Shown piece by piece: positions 34,245 to 42,869 of a stretch of 64,000 bases of DNA. Source of the stretch: Haliea sp963974125. Lineage in GTDB: Bacteria > Pseudomonadota > Gammaproteobacteria > Pseudomonadales > Halieaceae. Made by a program: the position numbers and the translations under genes. The notes below the pieces were generated by a model. It searched no databases. It was not told where the DNA came from and saw only the letters and a list, made by a program, of their open reading frames with translations. Within the stretch, counting starts at the first letter, position 1. The number at the start of each line of letters is the position of its first letter. The stretch covers positions 138,908 to 202,907 of the forward strand of contig CAXBCH010000001.1 of assembly GCA_963974125.1 (NCBI GenBank). The letters are read 5' to 3'.

Positions 34245-34805
34245 ATGTTGAGAGTCAGCAGCAATCCGGTCCTGGACACTGTCGTCAAGCTGGTCACGAC
34301 GGCAGTAGCCATGTTCGCTTTCGTCTTCGTGGTCATGGTGCCGTTGTACGATGTGCTCTGTGACGCGCTCGGCATCAACGGCAAGACCAGCGGTCAGGCC
34401 TATACGGCGGTACAGGCGGGTGTCGATGAATCCCGATCCATTACGATCCAGTTTGTCGCCACCAACAACGATGGCATGCCCTGGGAGTTTGGCCCGTCAG
34501 TGACCCGCATGGTTGTGCATCCGGGCGCCAGCAACGACACCGTGTTCCATGCCCGGAACCCCTTGCCGCATGCCATGGTCGCCCAGGCGATTCCCAGCGT
34601 GTCACCGTCCCGTGCTGCGGCGTACTTCCACAAGACCGAGTGCTTCTGTTTCAACCAGCAGCCGCTGGACGCTGAAACTGCCACGGAAATGCCGCTGCAG
34701 TTTATTGTCGACCGGGATCTGCCTGCGGACATCAAGACGATCACCCTGTCCTACACGATGTTCGACATAACAGACATGGTGGGTGGCGCTGTCGCTGCCC
34801 GCTGA
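34245..34805 (+). CDS. ctaG: Cytochrome c oxidase assembly protein CtaG/Cox11
   Basis: A 186-residue membrane-anchored copper chaperone that builds the CuB centre of subunit I. It has one N-terminal transmembrane helix (about residues 12-34) and a periplasmic beta-domain with the copper-binding motif CFCF (C133, C135). The family segment PLYDVLCDALGINGKT follows the helix. The ATG was chosen ten bases after the coxA stop. Confidence 0.95.
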   Translation: MLRVSSNPVLDTVVKLVTTAVAMFAFVFVVMVPLYDVLCDALGINGKTSGQAYTAVQAGVDESRSITIQFVATNNDGMPWEFGPSVTRMVVHPGASNDTVFHARNPLPHAMVAQAIPSVSPSRAAAYFHKTECFCFNQQPLDAETATEMPLQFIVDRDLPADIKTITLSYTMFDITDMVGGAVAAR

Positions 34806-34848
34806 CGCCCGGCCCGGGGGGGCCGAGTGATTACAACGGAGAAACACC

Positions 34849-35817
34849 ATGACAACCCAAAGTTCCACAGAGTACGAGAAGTATTACGTACCGGAAAAGA
34901 GCAAGATGGCGGTCTGTGCCACCATCGGGCTGATCCTCAGCACCTTCGGCGCCGCCAGTGTCATGAACGACATGACCTTTGGCGATGGCGCGACCACCAG
35001 CTCGTGGAGCATCTTCTGGTTTGGCCTGTTCTTCTTTGCAGCCACGCTGTTTGCCTGGTTTCGCACCGCGATTCGGGAAAACATCGCCGGGCTCAACAGT
35101 GCCCAGCTGAAGAAGTCCTATGTGCTTGGCATGTTCTGGTTCATCTTCTCCGAAGTCATGTTTTTCCTCGCCTTCTTCGGCGCGTTGTTCTATATCCGCA
35201 CCCTGGTTGGACCCTGGCTGGCCGGTGAAGGCGAAGGCGGCAGAATGAACCATCTGCTGTGGGAGGGCTTCCAATACAGCTGGCCGATGGCGCAGACCCC
35301 GCAGGAAGTTGTGGGGCTTGCCAATCAGCCAATAGCCAACATGGGCACGTTCCAGAGCTATGAAAAGAGCATGGCATTCAGCGAGGCTGCTGCCTGGTAC
35401 CTGTGGCTGCCGATGTGGAACACCATTGTACTGCTGTCATCCAGCGTGACCGTGCACATTGCGCACATGGGCATACTCGATGGCGACAAGCGCAAGTTCA
35501 ACATCTGGCTGGGCGTCACTGTGGCTCTGGGGATGCTGTTTGTGGCCCTGCAGATACTGGAATACTACGAAGCCTACGCGCACTTCGGCCTTACCCTGAA
35601 TTCCGGCATCTATGGCTCGACCTTCTTCATGTTGACCGGGTTCCACGGGGTTCACGTGGTCATGGGCATGACCATGCTGCTGATTCAGTGGCTGCGCTCG
35701 GTGAAGGGCGGTCATTTCACCGCCGACGATCACTTTGGGTTCGAGGCCTCCAGCTGGTACTGGCACTTTGTCGACGTGGTATGGGTGTTCCTCTTCCTTT
35801 TCGTGTATATCCTGTAG
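34849..35817 (+). CDS. coxC: Cytochrome c oxidase subunit III
   Basis: A 322-residue subunit III with about seven transmembrane helices. Family segments include FWFIFSEVMFFLAFFGALFY, the lipid/helix region SSSVTVHIAHMGI, and the C-terminal HFGFEASSWYWHFVDVVWVFLF. It stabilises subunit I and supports proton uptake. It is the last gene of the first cox transcription unit. Confidence 0.96.
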   Translation: MTTQSSTEYEKYYVPEKSKMAVCATIGLILSTFGAASVMNDMTFGDGATTSSWSIFWFGLFFFAATLFAWFRTAIRENIAGLNSAQLKKSYVLGMFWFIFSEVMFFLAFFGALFYIRTLVGPWLAGEGEGGRMNHLLWEGFQYSWPMAQTPQEVVGLANQPIANMGTFQSYEKSMAFSEAAAWYLWLPMWNTIVLLSSSVTVHIAHMGILDGDKRKFNIWLGVTVALGMLFVALQILEYYEAYAHFGLTLNSGIYGSTFFMLTGFHGVHVVMGMTMLLIQWLRSVKGGHFTADDHFGFEASSWYWHFVDVVWVFLFLFVYIL

Positions 35818-35822
35818 CGCGC

Positions 35823-36080
35823 CTAGTCGCTACTCTCCTGCTCCTGGGATGTGTACGGACGCGGTCCGGCATCCCAGGGGTTGCGGTGGCCGAGCTGGCC
35901 ACTGGCAACGCCGTAGACGATCAGGCCTGCGAGCGTAATGGCAAGGCCCAGTCTCACCCCGAGCGAGTGGAACGTCCTGCGCTTGCTCTTGTCGCCCTGG
36001 TCGACCATGAGGAAGTAGAACCCGCTTCCCAGGCTGGCAAGCAGTGCCAGCATCAACACGACGATCGCGATTTTCAACAA
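35823..36080 (-). CDS. DUF2909 twin-transmembrane protein of cox clusters
   Basis: An 85-residue protein with two membrane helices (about residues 3-25 and 43-63) separated by the basic loop KSKRRTFHSLGVRLG. It matches the DUF2909 twin-transmembrane family found in gammaproteobacterial cytochrome oxidase clusters; its role is unknown. It is read against the surrounding cox genes. The start is TTG after a strong GGGAGAA element; a second TTG follows immediately. Confidence 0.8.
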   Translation of the reverse strand: MLKIAIVVLMLALLASLGSGFYFLMVDQGDKSKRRTFHSLGVRLGLAITLAGLIVYGVASGQLGHRNPWDAGPRPYTSQEQESSD

Positions 36081-36172
36081 TGGTCTTCTCCCGGTTGCAA
36101 ACAGCGCAGTATAAACCAGCCGAACGGCGGACGGTTGCAGCGTACCGGACTTTAACTGAACGGGGCTGAGGC

Positions 36173-36928
36173 ATGGCGGGATTACAGCTGGATTTCGAGT
36201 GGCGCATCACCCTGGCGACGGCATTGCTGTTGCCGGCCCTGATCGCCCTCGGGTTCTGGCAACTGGAGCGCGCCGAGGAGAAAGCCGGCCTGGAGGCGCG
36301 CTGGAGTGCGCGCCAGAGCGAGGCCCCCGTGCCCCTGTCTGCGCTGGCCTCCAGTGACCCGGAGCAACTGGCCTACCGCCGCGTCTCGCTGCAGGGGGAG
36401 TTTCTGCCGGAACGCTACCTGCTGTTGGACAACCGCATTCAACAGGGACAGTTCGGCAACGAAGTGATTGGCCTGCTGGCGCTGGCCGACAGCGATCAGG
36501 TCGTGCTGGTGAATCGGGGCTGGGTGCCCAGTGATCCCGCCCGCCTGGTATTGCCAGAGGTGCCGGAACCGGACGGCGCCGTGACGCTGACCGGACACAT
36601 CTATGTTTCCCCGGGCAAACCCTATCTATTGGGGGAGCAGCAACTCACGCCACCCTGGCCGGTGCGGATTCAGGCTCTGGACACCGAAACCCTGGCCCCA
36701 CTGGTGGCGACGGTCACCGATGCCGCGCTGTACCCGCACCCGGTGCGGATCGACAGCGGCCAGCCGGCGGCGTTGACGGTTGCCTGGCAGCTGGTCAATG
36801 CCAGCCCCGAGAAGCATCAGGGCTACGCAGTGCAGTGGTTCAGCATGGCGGCGGTGCTCGCTTTTTTCTTCCTGCTGCGCAGCTCCAATCTGTGGCAGCT
36901 GCTTACCCGCAAACAACACGAGGCCTGA
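36173..36928 (+). CDS. SURF1-family cytochrome oxidase biogenesis protein
   Basis: A 251-residue SURF1 protein. It has the family layout of an N-terminal transmembrane helix with LGFWQLERAEEK, a periplasmic domain with FLPERYLLLDNR and VLVNRGWVP, and a C-terminal transmembrane helix (about residues 222-240). SURF1 helps insert heme a into subunit I. It opens the second cox assembly unit (SURF1, CX3C protein, ctaB, sco). Confidence 0.93.
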   Translation: MAGLQLDFEWRITLATALLLPALIALGFWQLERAEEKAGLEARWSARQSEAPVPLSALASSDPEQLAYRRVSLQGEFLPERYLLLDNRIQQGQFGNEVIGLLALADSDQVVLVNRGWVPSDPARLVLPEVPEPDGAVTLTGHIYVSPGKPYLLGEQQLTPPWPVRIQALDTETLAPLVATVTDAALYPHPVRIDSGQPAALTVAWQLVNASPEKHQGYAVQWFSMAAVLAFFFLLRSSNLWQLLTRKQHEA

Positions 36929-36931
36929 GCA

Positions 36932-37594
36932 ATGCAGCAACCGGTGACAGCCCCCAATAAAGGCCGGATGGTCATGCTGCTCATTGCCGGCATTCCAGTC
37001 ACCATGGTGCTGGCTGCAACCTGGCTCTGGTGGTTCGTGGCTCGCGGTGACCTCGACATCGTACAGCTGCTGGGCACCGCCAACCGCGGTACCCTGCTGG
37101 ATCCGCCGCGGGAGCTGGCCGCCGCCGGGCTGGCGGCCCCGTCTGGCACGCCGCTGCCCTGGACCAATACCGACAGGCAGTGGACCCTGCTGGTGACCAA
37201 TAATGACGCTGAATGCAGCACGGCCTGTGAATACAAGCTGTACCTTACCCGGCAGATCCACATGGCGCTGGGGAAGCAGTTTCCGCGCGTGCGCCGGATG
37301 CTGGTGACTGACCGCGCAACACCGGATACGGCCCTGGCAGTTGCAACCCTCAGTGACGGCAAGCAGGCGCCGCCGGAGTTCGGCCAATTTCTGGCCACCG
37401 AGCACGGTGGCCTGTCGGTTCTGCGCCTGGATGCCGCGGACTGGCCGGCCCTGTTCCCGGAAGCGATGGCGGACGCACAGACCTGGTACCTGGTGGATCC
37501 GGCAGGCTGGGTCATGATGGCGTATGCTGAGGACGACAGTTACAAGGACGTGATTTCCGATCTCAAATTCCTGCTGAAGAACTCCGGGGACTGA
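36932..37594 (+). CDS. Membrane-anchored Sco/thioredoxin-like CX3C protein of cox cluster
   Basis: A 220-residue protein with one N-terminal transmembrane helix (about residues 15-37) and a periplasmic thioredoxin-like domain. It keeps a CX3C pair (C95-S-T-A-C99), the spacing seen in Sco copper chaperones. However, the segment matching the Sco copper histidine (WYLVDPAGWVMM region) has no histidine. It resembles the uncharacterised protein located before heme A synthase in Pseudomonas cox clusters. A disulfide-reducing role in CuA assembly is plausible (inference). Confidence 0.7.
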   Translation: MQQPVTAPNKGRMVMLLIAGIPVTMVLAATWLWWFVARGDLDIVQLLGTANRGTLLDPPRELAAAGLAAPSGTPLPWTNTDRQWTLLVTNNDAECSTACEYKLYLTRQIHMALGKQFPRVRRMLVTDRATPDTALAVATLSDGKQAPPEFGQFLATEHGGLSVLRLDAADWPALFPEAMADAQTWYLVDPAGWVMMAYAEDDSYKDVISDLKFLLKNSGD

Positions 37595-38503
37595 ATGGGC
37601 GCTACGACAGACATGGCGGTGGCGGGCAAGGCCACCTGGCGCGACTACAAGGAGCTGACCAAGCCCAATGTAGTCCTGCTGATGATCCTCACCTCGGTGA
37701 TCGGGATGTTCATGGCGGTACCGGGAATGGTGCCGCTGGACGCCCTGATCCTGGGTAATCTGGGGATTGCCCTCTGCGCGGGGGCGGCTGCCGCCGTCAA
37801 TCACCTGGTCGATCAGCGCGTCGACCAGCGCATGGCCCGTACCAGCAAACGGCCGGTTGCGCAGGGCCGGGTAGGACCCCTGCAGGCCAGCCTCTTCGCT
37901 TTGGTCCTGGGTGGGCTGGGCATGGCAATCCTGCTTATCTGGGTGAATGCGCTCACCGCCTGGCTGACCTTCGCCTCCCTGCTGGGTTATGCCGTGGTCT
38001 ACACCATGTTCCTGAAGCGCGCCACGCCACAGAATATCGTCATCGGCGGGCTGGCCGGCGCCGCGCCGCCGCTGCTGGGCTGGACCGCCGTCACCGGCGA
38101 AATTCACGGCCACGCCCTGCTGCTGGTGCTGATCATCTTTGCCTGGACCCCGCCGCACTTCTGGGCGCTGGCCATTCATCGCAAGGATGAGTACGCGGCC
38201 GTCGATATTCCCATGTTGCCGGTGACCCATGGCGACGCGTTTACCCGGCTGCATATCCTGCTCTACACCATCATCATGTTTCTCATCACCCTGCTGCCAT
38301 TCGTCACCCGCCTGAGCGGGCCACTGTACCTGCTCGGTGCCGTGGTGCTGGGCGCTGGCTTCCTGTACTGGGCGGTGGAATTGATGCGCAACAGGAATCC
38401 CAAGGCACCGATGGAGACTTTCAAGTATTCGATTGTCTACCTGATGGCCCTGTTTGTGATCATGCTGGCGGATCACTACCTGTTTCCGATAACGACTGCC
38501 TGA
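37595..38503 (+). CDS. ctaB: Protoheme IX farnesyltransferase (heme O synthase)
   Basis: A 302-residue UbiA-family prenyltransferase that adds a farnesyl group to heme B to make heme O. It has about eight membrane helices. The two aspartate-rich regions are NHLVDQRVDQRMARTSKRP and the loop containing HRKDEYAAVDIPMLPV. The start directly abuts the previous stop. In comparable clusters ctaA (heme A synthase) lies just before this gene; here there is no room for it. Confidence 0.96.
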   Translation: MGATTDMAVAGKATWRDYKELTKPNVVLLMILTSVIGMFMAVPGMVPLDALILGNLGIALCAGAAAAVNHLVDQRVDQRMARTSKRPVAQGRVGPLQASLFALVLGGLGMAILLIWVNALTAWLTFASLLGYAVVYTMFLKRATPQNIVIGGLAGAAPPLLGWTAVTGEIHGHALLLVLIIFAWTPPHFWALAIHRKDEYAAVDIPMLPVTHGDAFTRLHILLYTIIMFLITLLPFVTRLSGPLYLLGAVVLGAGFLYWAVELMRNRNPKAPMETFKYSIVYLMALFVIMLADHYLFPITTA

Positions 38504-38515
38504 GGCCCGATACCC

Positions 38516-39178
38516 ATGAGCAACAGCAAGACAGCCACCCAGACCCGCGGTATCCGTCTCACGGTAATCGGCGTACTGGTATTTATCCTGGTGATCGTTG
38601 CCGGCTTCGTCAACCGCATCAATCAGCCGCGGGTGATGTCGGCGGCGGAGATGCAGGCCAATGGCGCCTTTTTGCTGCAGACTCCCAGAGACATAGGAGA
38701 GTTCGAGCTGCTTGATCATCACGGCCAGCCCTTCGTGCCCGCGAGTCTTGAGGGCCAGTGGTCACTGCTGTTTTTTGGCTTTACCTACTGTCCGGATATC
38801 TGTCCCGCAACCATGGCGTTTCTCGATCAGTTCGTGCAGCAGCTGGAGGGGACCGAAGTCGCGGATACCCAGGTCATCATGGTATCCGTGGACCCGGCGC
38901 GCGATACCGTGGAGCAGCTGGCCAGCTACGTGCCTTTCTTCAATCCGGATTTCACTGGCGTGACCGGCGAGTTTCTCGATATTCACCGCTTCGCAACCGC
39001 GCTCAACACGCCGTTCCGCAAGCTTCCCGGGCAGGATGAAAACTACCTGGTGGACCATGGTTCCAATGTGATACTTATTAATCCCCGGGGCGACTATCAC
39101 GCCTTCTTCAAGGCCCCGCTGGACCTGGCCCAGATGAAGGTCACCTATCGTTCCATCCGCTTGATGTGGAATCGCTAG
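38516..39178 (+). CDS. SCO1/SenC-family copper chaperone
   Basis: A 220-residue membrane-tethered thioredoxin-fold protein that delivers copper to the CuA site of subunit II. It has an N-terminal helix (about residues 13-33). The metal ligands are C92 and C96 in CPDIC plus H181 in VDHGSN, the complete Sco set. It closes the cox assembly unit and ends 20 bases before polA. Confidence 0.93.
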   Translation: MSNSKTATQTRGIRLTVIGVLVFILVIVAGFVNRINQPRVMSAAEMQANGAFLLQTPRDIGEFELLDHHGQPFVPASLEGQWSLLFFGFTYCPDICPATMAFLDQFVQQLEGTEVADTQVIMVSVDPARDTVEQLASYVPFFNPDFTGVTGEFLDIHRFATALNTPFRKLPGQDENYLVDHGSNVILINPRGDYHAFFKAPLDLAQMKVTYRSIRLMWNR

Positions 39179-39198
39179 GCCACTGTCAGGGGACGATC

Positions 39199-41922
39199 AT
39201 GGCTGAACCCACCGTTCCGATTGTCCTTGTAGACGGGTCCTCGTACCTCTATCGGGCGTTTCACGCCCTGCCGCCGCTGAATACCTCCAGCGGTGAGCCT
39301 ACCGGTGCGGTCAAGGGCGTGATCAGCATGTTGCGGCGCCTGCGCAAGGACTACCCGGAGAGCCCCATTGCGGTGGTCTTCGATGCCAAGGGCAAGACCT
39401 TCCGCGACGAGCTGTTCGCGGAATACAAGGCCCAGCGTCCGCCCATGCCCGACGAGCTGCGGGTCCAGGTCGAGCCGATCCACGCCATTGTCCGCGCCAT
39501 GGGCCTGCCGCTGATCTGTGAGCCGGGTGTGGAGGCGGACGATGTCATCGGTACCCTGGCCCGCGAAGCCAGCCGCCAGGGTCGTCCGGTGGTGATATCC
39601 ACCGGTGACAAGGATATGGCGCAGCTGGTGGATACCAATACCACCCTGGTCAATACCATGACCGACAGCCGTCTGGACGAGGCCGGCGTGGAGCAGAGGT
39701 TTGGCATTCCGCCGGAAAGGATCATCGATTTTCTCGCCCTGATGGGGGACAAAGTCGACAATATTCCCGGCGTTCCCGGCATTGGCGAGAAGACCGCTTT
39801 GGCCCTGCTGCAGGGTCTCGGCGGGCTGGACCAGATTTATGCGGCGCTGGACAAGGTGGCGCAGCTGGAATTTCGCGGCGCCAAGACCATGGCTGCGAAG
39901 CTGGAGGCGGAGAAAGAGCGCGCCTATCTGTCCTACCAGCTGGCAACGATCAAGACCGACGTGCCGCTGGCGGAAACCGTGGCGGATCTGCGCAACGGCG
40001 AGCCGGATCCGGAGGTGCTGCGCGAATGGTTCACCCGCCTCGAGTTTCGCAGCTGGCTGGAGGAGCTGCTGGAGGCGGGTTCGGCGGCAGACCCGGACCT
40101 CCCCGGGCAGACGGCGGGCGCCTGGGAAATCGTCACCCGGCAGGATGAGCTGGAGCGCTGGCTGGAGCGTCTGCGGGGCGCCGAGCTGTTTGCCTTTGAC
40201 ACCGAGACCACCAGCCTCAACTACATGGAGGCGCGGATCGTCGGCGTATCGTTTGCGGTGGCACCGGGAGAGGCTGCCTACGTCCCGCTTGCCCACGATT
40301 ACCTGGGGGTACCGGAGCAGCTGGATCGGGACTCCGTGCTGGCACAGCTGCGGCCACTGCTGGAGGACGAAGCGTGCGGCAAGGTTGGCCAGAATCTGAA
40401 ATACGACGCCAGCGTGCTGGCCAGCCACGGTATCACCCTGCGCGGTATCCGCCACGACACCATGCTGGAATCCTACATCCTCGACTCCACCGCCACCCGC
40501 CACGACATGGACAGCCTGGCGCTCAAGTACCTGGGCCACAAGACCATTCATTTCGAGGATATCGCCGGCAAGGGCTCGAAACAGCTGACGTTCAACCAGA
40601 TCAAGCTGGAACAGGCCGGTCCCTACGCGGCCGAGGACGCGGACATCACCCTGCGCCTGCACCAGACCCTGTGGCCGCGGTTGCAGGCCCTGGCTGGCCC
40701 ATGTTCGGTCTACACTGACATCGAGTTGCCGCTGGTGCCGGTGCTGTCGCGGATTGAGCGCACGGGCGCACTGCTCTCCACGGAGCTGTTGCGACTGCAG
40801 AGCGGCGAACTGGGCAAGCGCCTGCAGCAGCTGGAGGCGGAAGCCCATGACCTCGCCGGCCAGGCGTTCAATCTCGGCTCTCCCAAGCAGCTGGGTGAAA
40901 TCCTGTTCGACAAGCTGGAGCTGCCGGTCCTGCGCAAGACGCCCAAGGGCGCGCCCTCCACCGCCGAGGAAGTGCTGGCGGAACTGGCACTGGACTACCC
41001 CCTGCCCAGGGTGCTGCTGGAATACCGCGGCCTCAGCAAGCTGAAGTCCACCTACACCGACAAGCTGCCGGATATGGTCAATCCCGCGACCGGCCGTATT
41101 CACACTTCCTACCACCAGGCGGTGACCGCGACCGGCCGGCTGTCCTCCTCCGACCCGAACCTGCAGAACATTCCGATTCGCACCGAAGAGGGTCGCCGTA
41201 TCCGCCAGGCGTTTATTGCGCCCGAAGGCTACCTGATCGTCGCCGCCGACTACTCCCAGATTGAATTGCGCATCATGGCCCACCTGTCCGGGGATGCGGG
41301 TCTGCTGCGGGCGTTCCGGGACGGGCTCGATGTCCATCGCGCGACCGCGGCCGAGGTGTTCGGCGTGCCGCTGGAGTCAGTGTCCGGGGACCAGCGGCGC
41401 AAGGCCAAGGCAATCAACTTCGGGCTCATCTACGGCATGTCCGCCTTTGGGCTCGCACGGCAGTTGCACCTGGGGCGCAATGAGGCCCAGGAATATATCG
41501 AGCGCTACTTTGAGCGCTACCCGGGGGTACAGGAGTACATGGACAGGACCCGGGCCAGTGCCCGGGAGCAGGGCTACGTGGAAACCCTGTTTGGTCGCCG
41601 GCTCTATCTGCCGGAGATCAACGCCCGCAACAAGATGCGGGCCCAGGCCGCGGAGCGCACCGCCATCAATGCACCCATGCAGGGTACAGCGGCGGATATC
41701 ATCAAGAAGGCCATGCTCAGGGTCGATGGCTGGCTGCAGCAGTCCGGTGTGGATGCCCGCACCATCATGCAGGTACACGACGAACTGGTGCTGGAGGTGG
41801 CGACCGACGCCGTCCCCGAGGTCCGCGAGACCCTCTGCGGACTGATGAGCGAGGCGGCCGAGCTGGCGGTTCCGCTGCTGGTTGAAGCCGGTGTCGGAAA
41901 AAATTGGGATGAAGCGCACTGA
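39199..41922 (+). CDS. polA: DNA polymerase I
   Basis: A 907-residue polymerase with all three domains. The 5' nuclease (residues 1 to about 290) starts VLVDGSSYLYRAFHAL, with VEADDVIGTLA. The 3'-5' exonuclease retains the FDTETTSL catalytic Asp/Glu pair. The polymerase domain has SSSDPNLQNIPIRT, DYSQIELR and QVHDELVLE. Proofreading therefore appears intact. The ATG after CAGGGGA was chosen; an upstream in-frame start would run into the sco gene. It fills gaps after RNA primer removal and in repair. Confidence 0.98.
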   Translation: MAEPTVPIVLVDGSSYLYRAFHALPPLNTSSGEPTGAVKGVISMLRRLRKDYPESPIAVVFDAKGKTFRDELFAEYKAQRPPMPDELRVQVEPIHAIVRAMGLPLICEPGVEADDVIGTLAREASRQGRPVVISTGDKDMAQLVDTNTTLVNTMTDSRLDEAGVEQRFGIPPERIIDFLALMGDKVDNIPGVPGIGEKTALALLQGLGGLDQIYAALDKVAQLEFRGAKTMAAKLEAEKERAYLSYQLATIKTDVPLAETVADLRNGEPDPEVLREWFTRLEFRSWLEELLEAGSAADPDLPGQTAGAWEIVTRQDELERWLERLRGAELFAFDTETTSLNYMEARIVGVSFAVAPGEAAYVPLAHDYLGVPEQLDRDSVLAQLRPLLEDEACGKVGQNLKYDASVLASHGITLRGIRHDTMLESYILDSTATRHDMDSLALKYLGHKTIHFEDIAGKGSKQLTFNQIKLEQAGPYAAEDADITLRLHQTLWPRLQALAGPCSVYTDIELPLVPVLSRIERTGALLSTELLRLQSGELGKRLQQLEAEAHDLAGQAFNLGSPKQLGEILFDKLELPVLRKTPKGAPSTAEEVLAELALDYPLPRVLLEYRGLSKLKSTYTDKLPDMVNPATGRIHTSYHQAVTATGRLSSSDPNLQNIPIRTEEGRRIRQAFIAPEGYLIVAADYSQIELRIMAHLSGDAGLLRAFRDGLDVHRATAAEVFGVPLESVSGDQRRKAKAINFGLIYGMSAFGLARQLHLGRNEAQEYIERYFERYPGVQEYMDRTRASAREQGYVETLFGRRLYLPEINARNKMRAQAAERTAINAPMQGTAADIIKKAMLRVDGWLQQSGVDARTIMQVHDELVLEVATDAVPEVRETLCGLMSEAAELAVPLLVEAGVGKNWDEAH

Positions 41923-41949
41923 AATGCGGAACTTGTCGCAACAGCCCTG

Positions 41950-42080
41950 GTCTCAGTTACCGTAGCAAGCTGCTACAGTCCCGCAGGTCTCTCTCCATTG
42001 GCCTTCCGCGGGGCATGTCTCTTCCCCAGAGACCCAAGCTGTCCCGGCTGCCTGTCCCCCTACGGGCAACCGGGTTTTTT
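41950..42080 (+). ncRNA. Candidate small RNA between polA and engB
   Basis: The polA-engB gap folds into three successive hairpins: GTAGCA/TGCTAC (41962-41976), GTCTCT/AGAGAC with a TCCCC loop (42017-42033), and a G+C-rich terminator hairpin with T6. This position carries spf (Spot 42) in E. coli and ErsA in Pseudomonas. I cannot match either sequence by eye, and the promoter is unclear (a weak TACAGT at 41974). Ends are approximate. Confidence 0.5.
42043..42080 (+). terminator. Rho-independent terminator after polA/candidate sRNA
   Basis: The arms CCCGGCTGCC and GGGCAACCGGG pair with one mismatch and are followed by TTTTTT. The T tract overlaps the last bases of engB, which reads the other way. 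Confidence 0.75.
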
Positions 42081-42756
42081 ATGCCCCGATTTCCGGTTCG
42101 CCCCCCTCCTCTTCACTGCCGTTACCCTCGTCGGGCATGCCGGGCTGCGTGAGCCAGGCATTGAGTACGGCGATCAGCTCCTTGTGACCGCTGTGCTTGA
42201 GCGCCGAGAATAGCTGCACGCTAACCAGGTCGCCGTGCTGCCGCAGCTCCTTCTGCACCTGCAGCAGGGTATTGCGGGCCGGACCGTTCTTGAGTTTGTC
42301 GGCCTTGGTGAGGAGGATGTGCACGGGCATGCCGGCGGTGATTGCCCAGGTGAGCATCTGCTGATCGAAGGTCTGCAGCGGGTGACGCACGTCCATCAAC
42401 AGCACCAGTCCGCGCAGGCTCTGTCTTTTTTGCAGGTAATTTTCCAGTTGCCGGGTCCACTCGCGCTTCACCGCCAGCGGCACCTTGGCAAAACCATACC
42501 CGGGCAGATCCACCAGGCGCTGCTGCTCGCTCAGGGAAAAGAAGTTGATCAGCTGGGTGCGACCGGGCGTCTTGGAGGTGCGGGCGAGCTTGGTGTTCTC
42601 TGTCAAGCTGTTGATTGCAGAGGACTTTCCTGCGTTGGAGCGGCCCGCGAAGGCCACCTCCCAGCCGCTGTCATCCGGGCACTGGGACAGCTTGCTGGCG
42701 CTGGTAAGGAAGCTGGCGCTGCGATAATCGGGGTTGGCCGGGGCCGGGGTCTGCAT
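42079..42756 (-). CDS. engB: Ribosome biogenesis GTP-binding protein EngB (YihA/YsxC)
   Basis: A 225-residue TRAFAC-class GTPase needed for large-subunit assembly and cell division. All G motifs are visible: G1 GRSNAGKSS, G2 TPGRTQLINFF, G3 DLPGYGFAKV and G4 TKADK. The C-terminal 20 residues are acidic (EEEGG) and poorly conserved. It converges on polA across the candidate sRNA. The polA-engB pairing is conserved in Gammaproteobacteria. Confidence 0.97.
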   Translation of the reverse strand: MQTPAPANPDYRSASFLTSASKLSQCPDDSGWEVAFAGRSNAGKSSAINSLTENTKLARTSKTPGRTQLINFFSLSEQQRLVDLPGYGFAKVPLAVKREWTRQLENYLQKRQSLRGLVLLMDVRHPLQTFDQQMLTWAITAGMPVHILLTKADKLKNGPARNTLLQVQKELRQHGDLVSVQLFSALKHSGHKELIAVLNAWLTQPGMPDEGNGSEEEGGEPEIGA

Positions 42757-42792
42757 TGGGGGAGTTGCCTTTTTTGCGCTCGGTAAGTCGTA

Positions 42793-42798
42793 TATAAT
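42793..42798 (+). promoter_or_regulatory. Probable -10 element of the cytochrome c5 gene
   Basis: A perfect TATAAT lies 72 bases before the cytochrome c5 start, in the divergent gap with engB. The nearest -35-like TTGCGC (42774-42779) is only 13 bases upstream, so the -35 assignment is uncertain. Confidence 0.45.
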
Positions 42799-42869
42799 GC
42801 CACAGCTTTTTTACTGGCCGTGGGAAATCTCCCGGGCCAGCACAGTCCAGCGATCAGCAGAGGTGTAGC

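Noticed and set aside
32666..34384. 572-codon minus-strand frame over coxA
   Set aside because: His/Gly/Gln-rich translation is the complement of membrane-helix codons; coxA is certain.
36626..38722. 698-codon minus-strand frame over SURF1-ctaB
   Set aside because: Antisense to four recognisable genes; it has no ribosome binding site or motif.
39175..41337. 720-codon minus-strand frame over polA
   Set aside because: Opposite complete PolA domains, so it is a GC-driven shadow.
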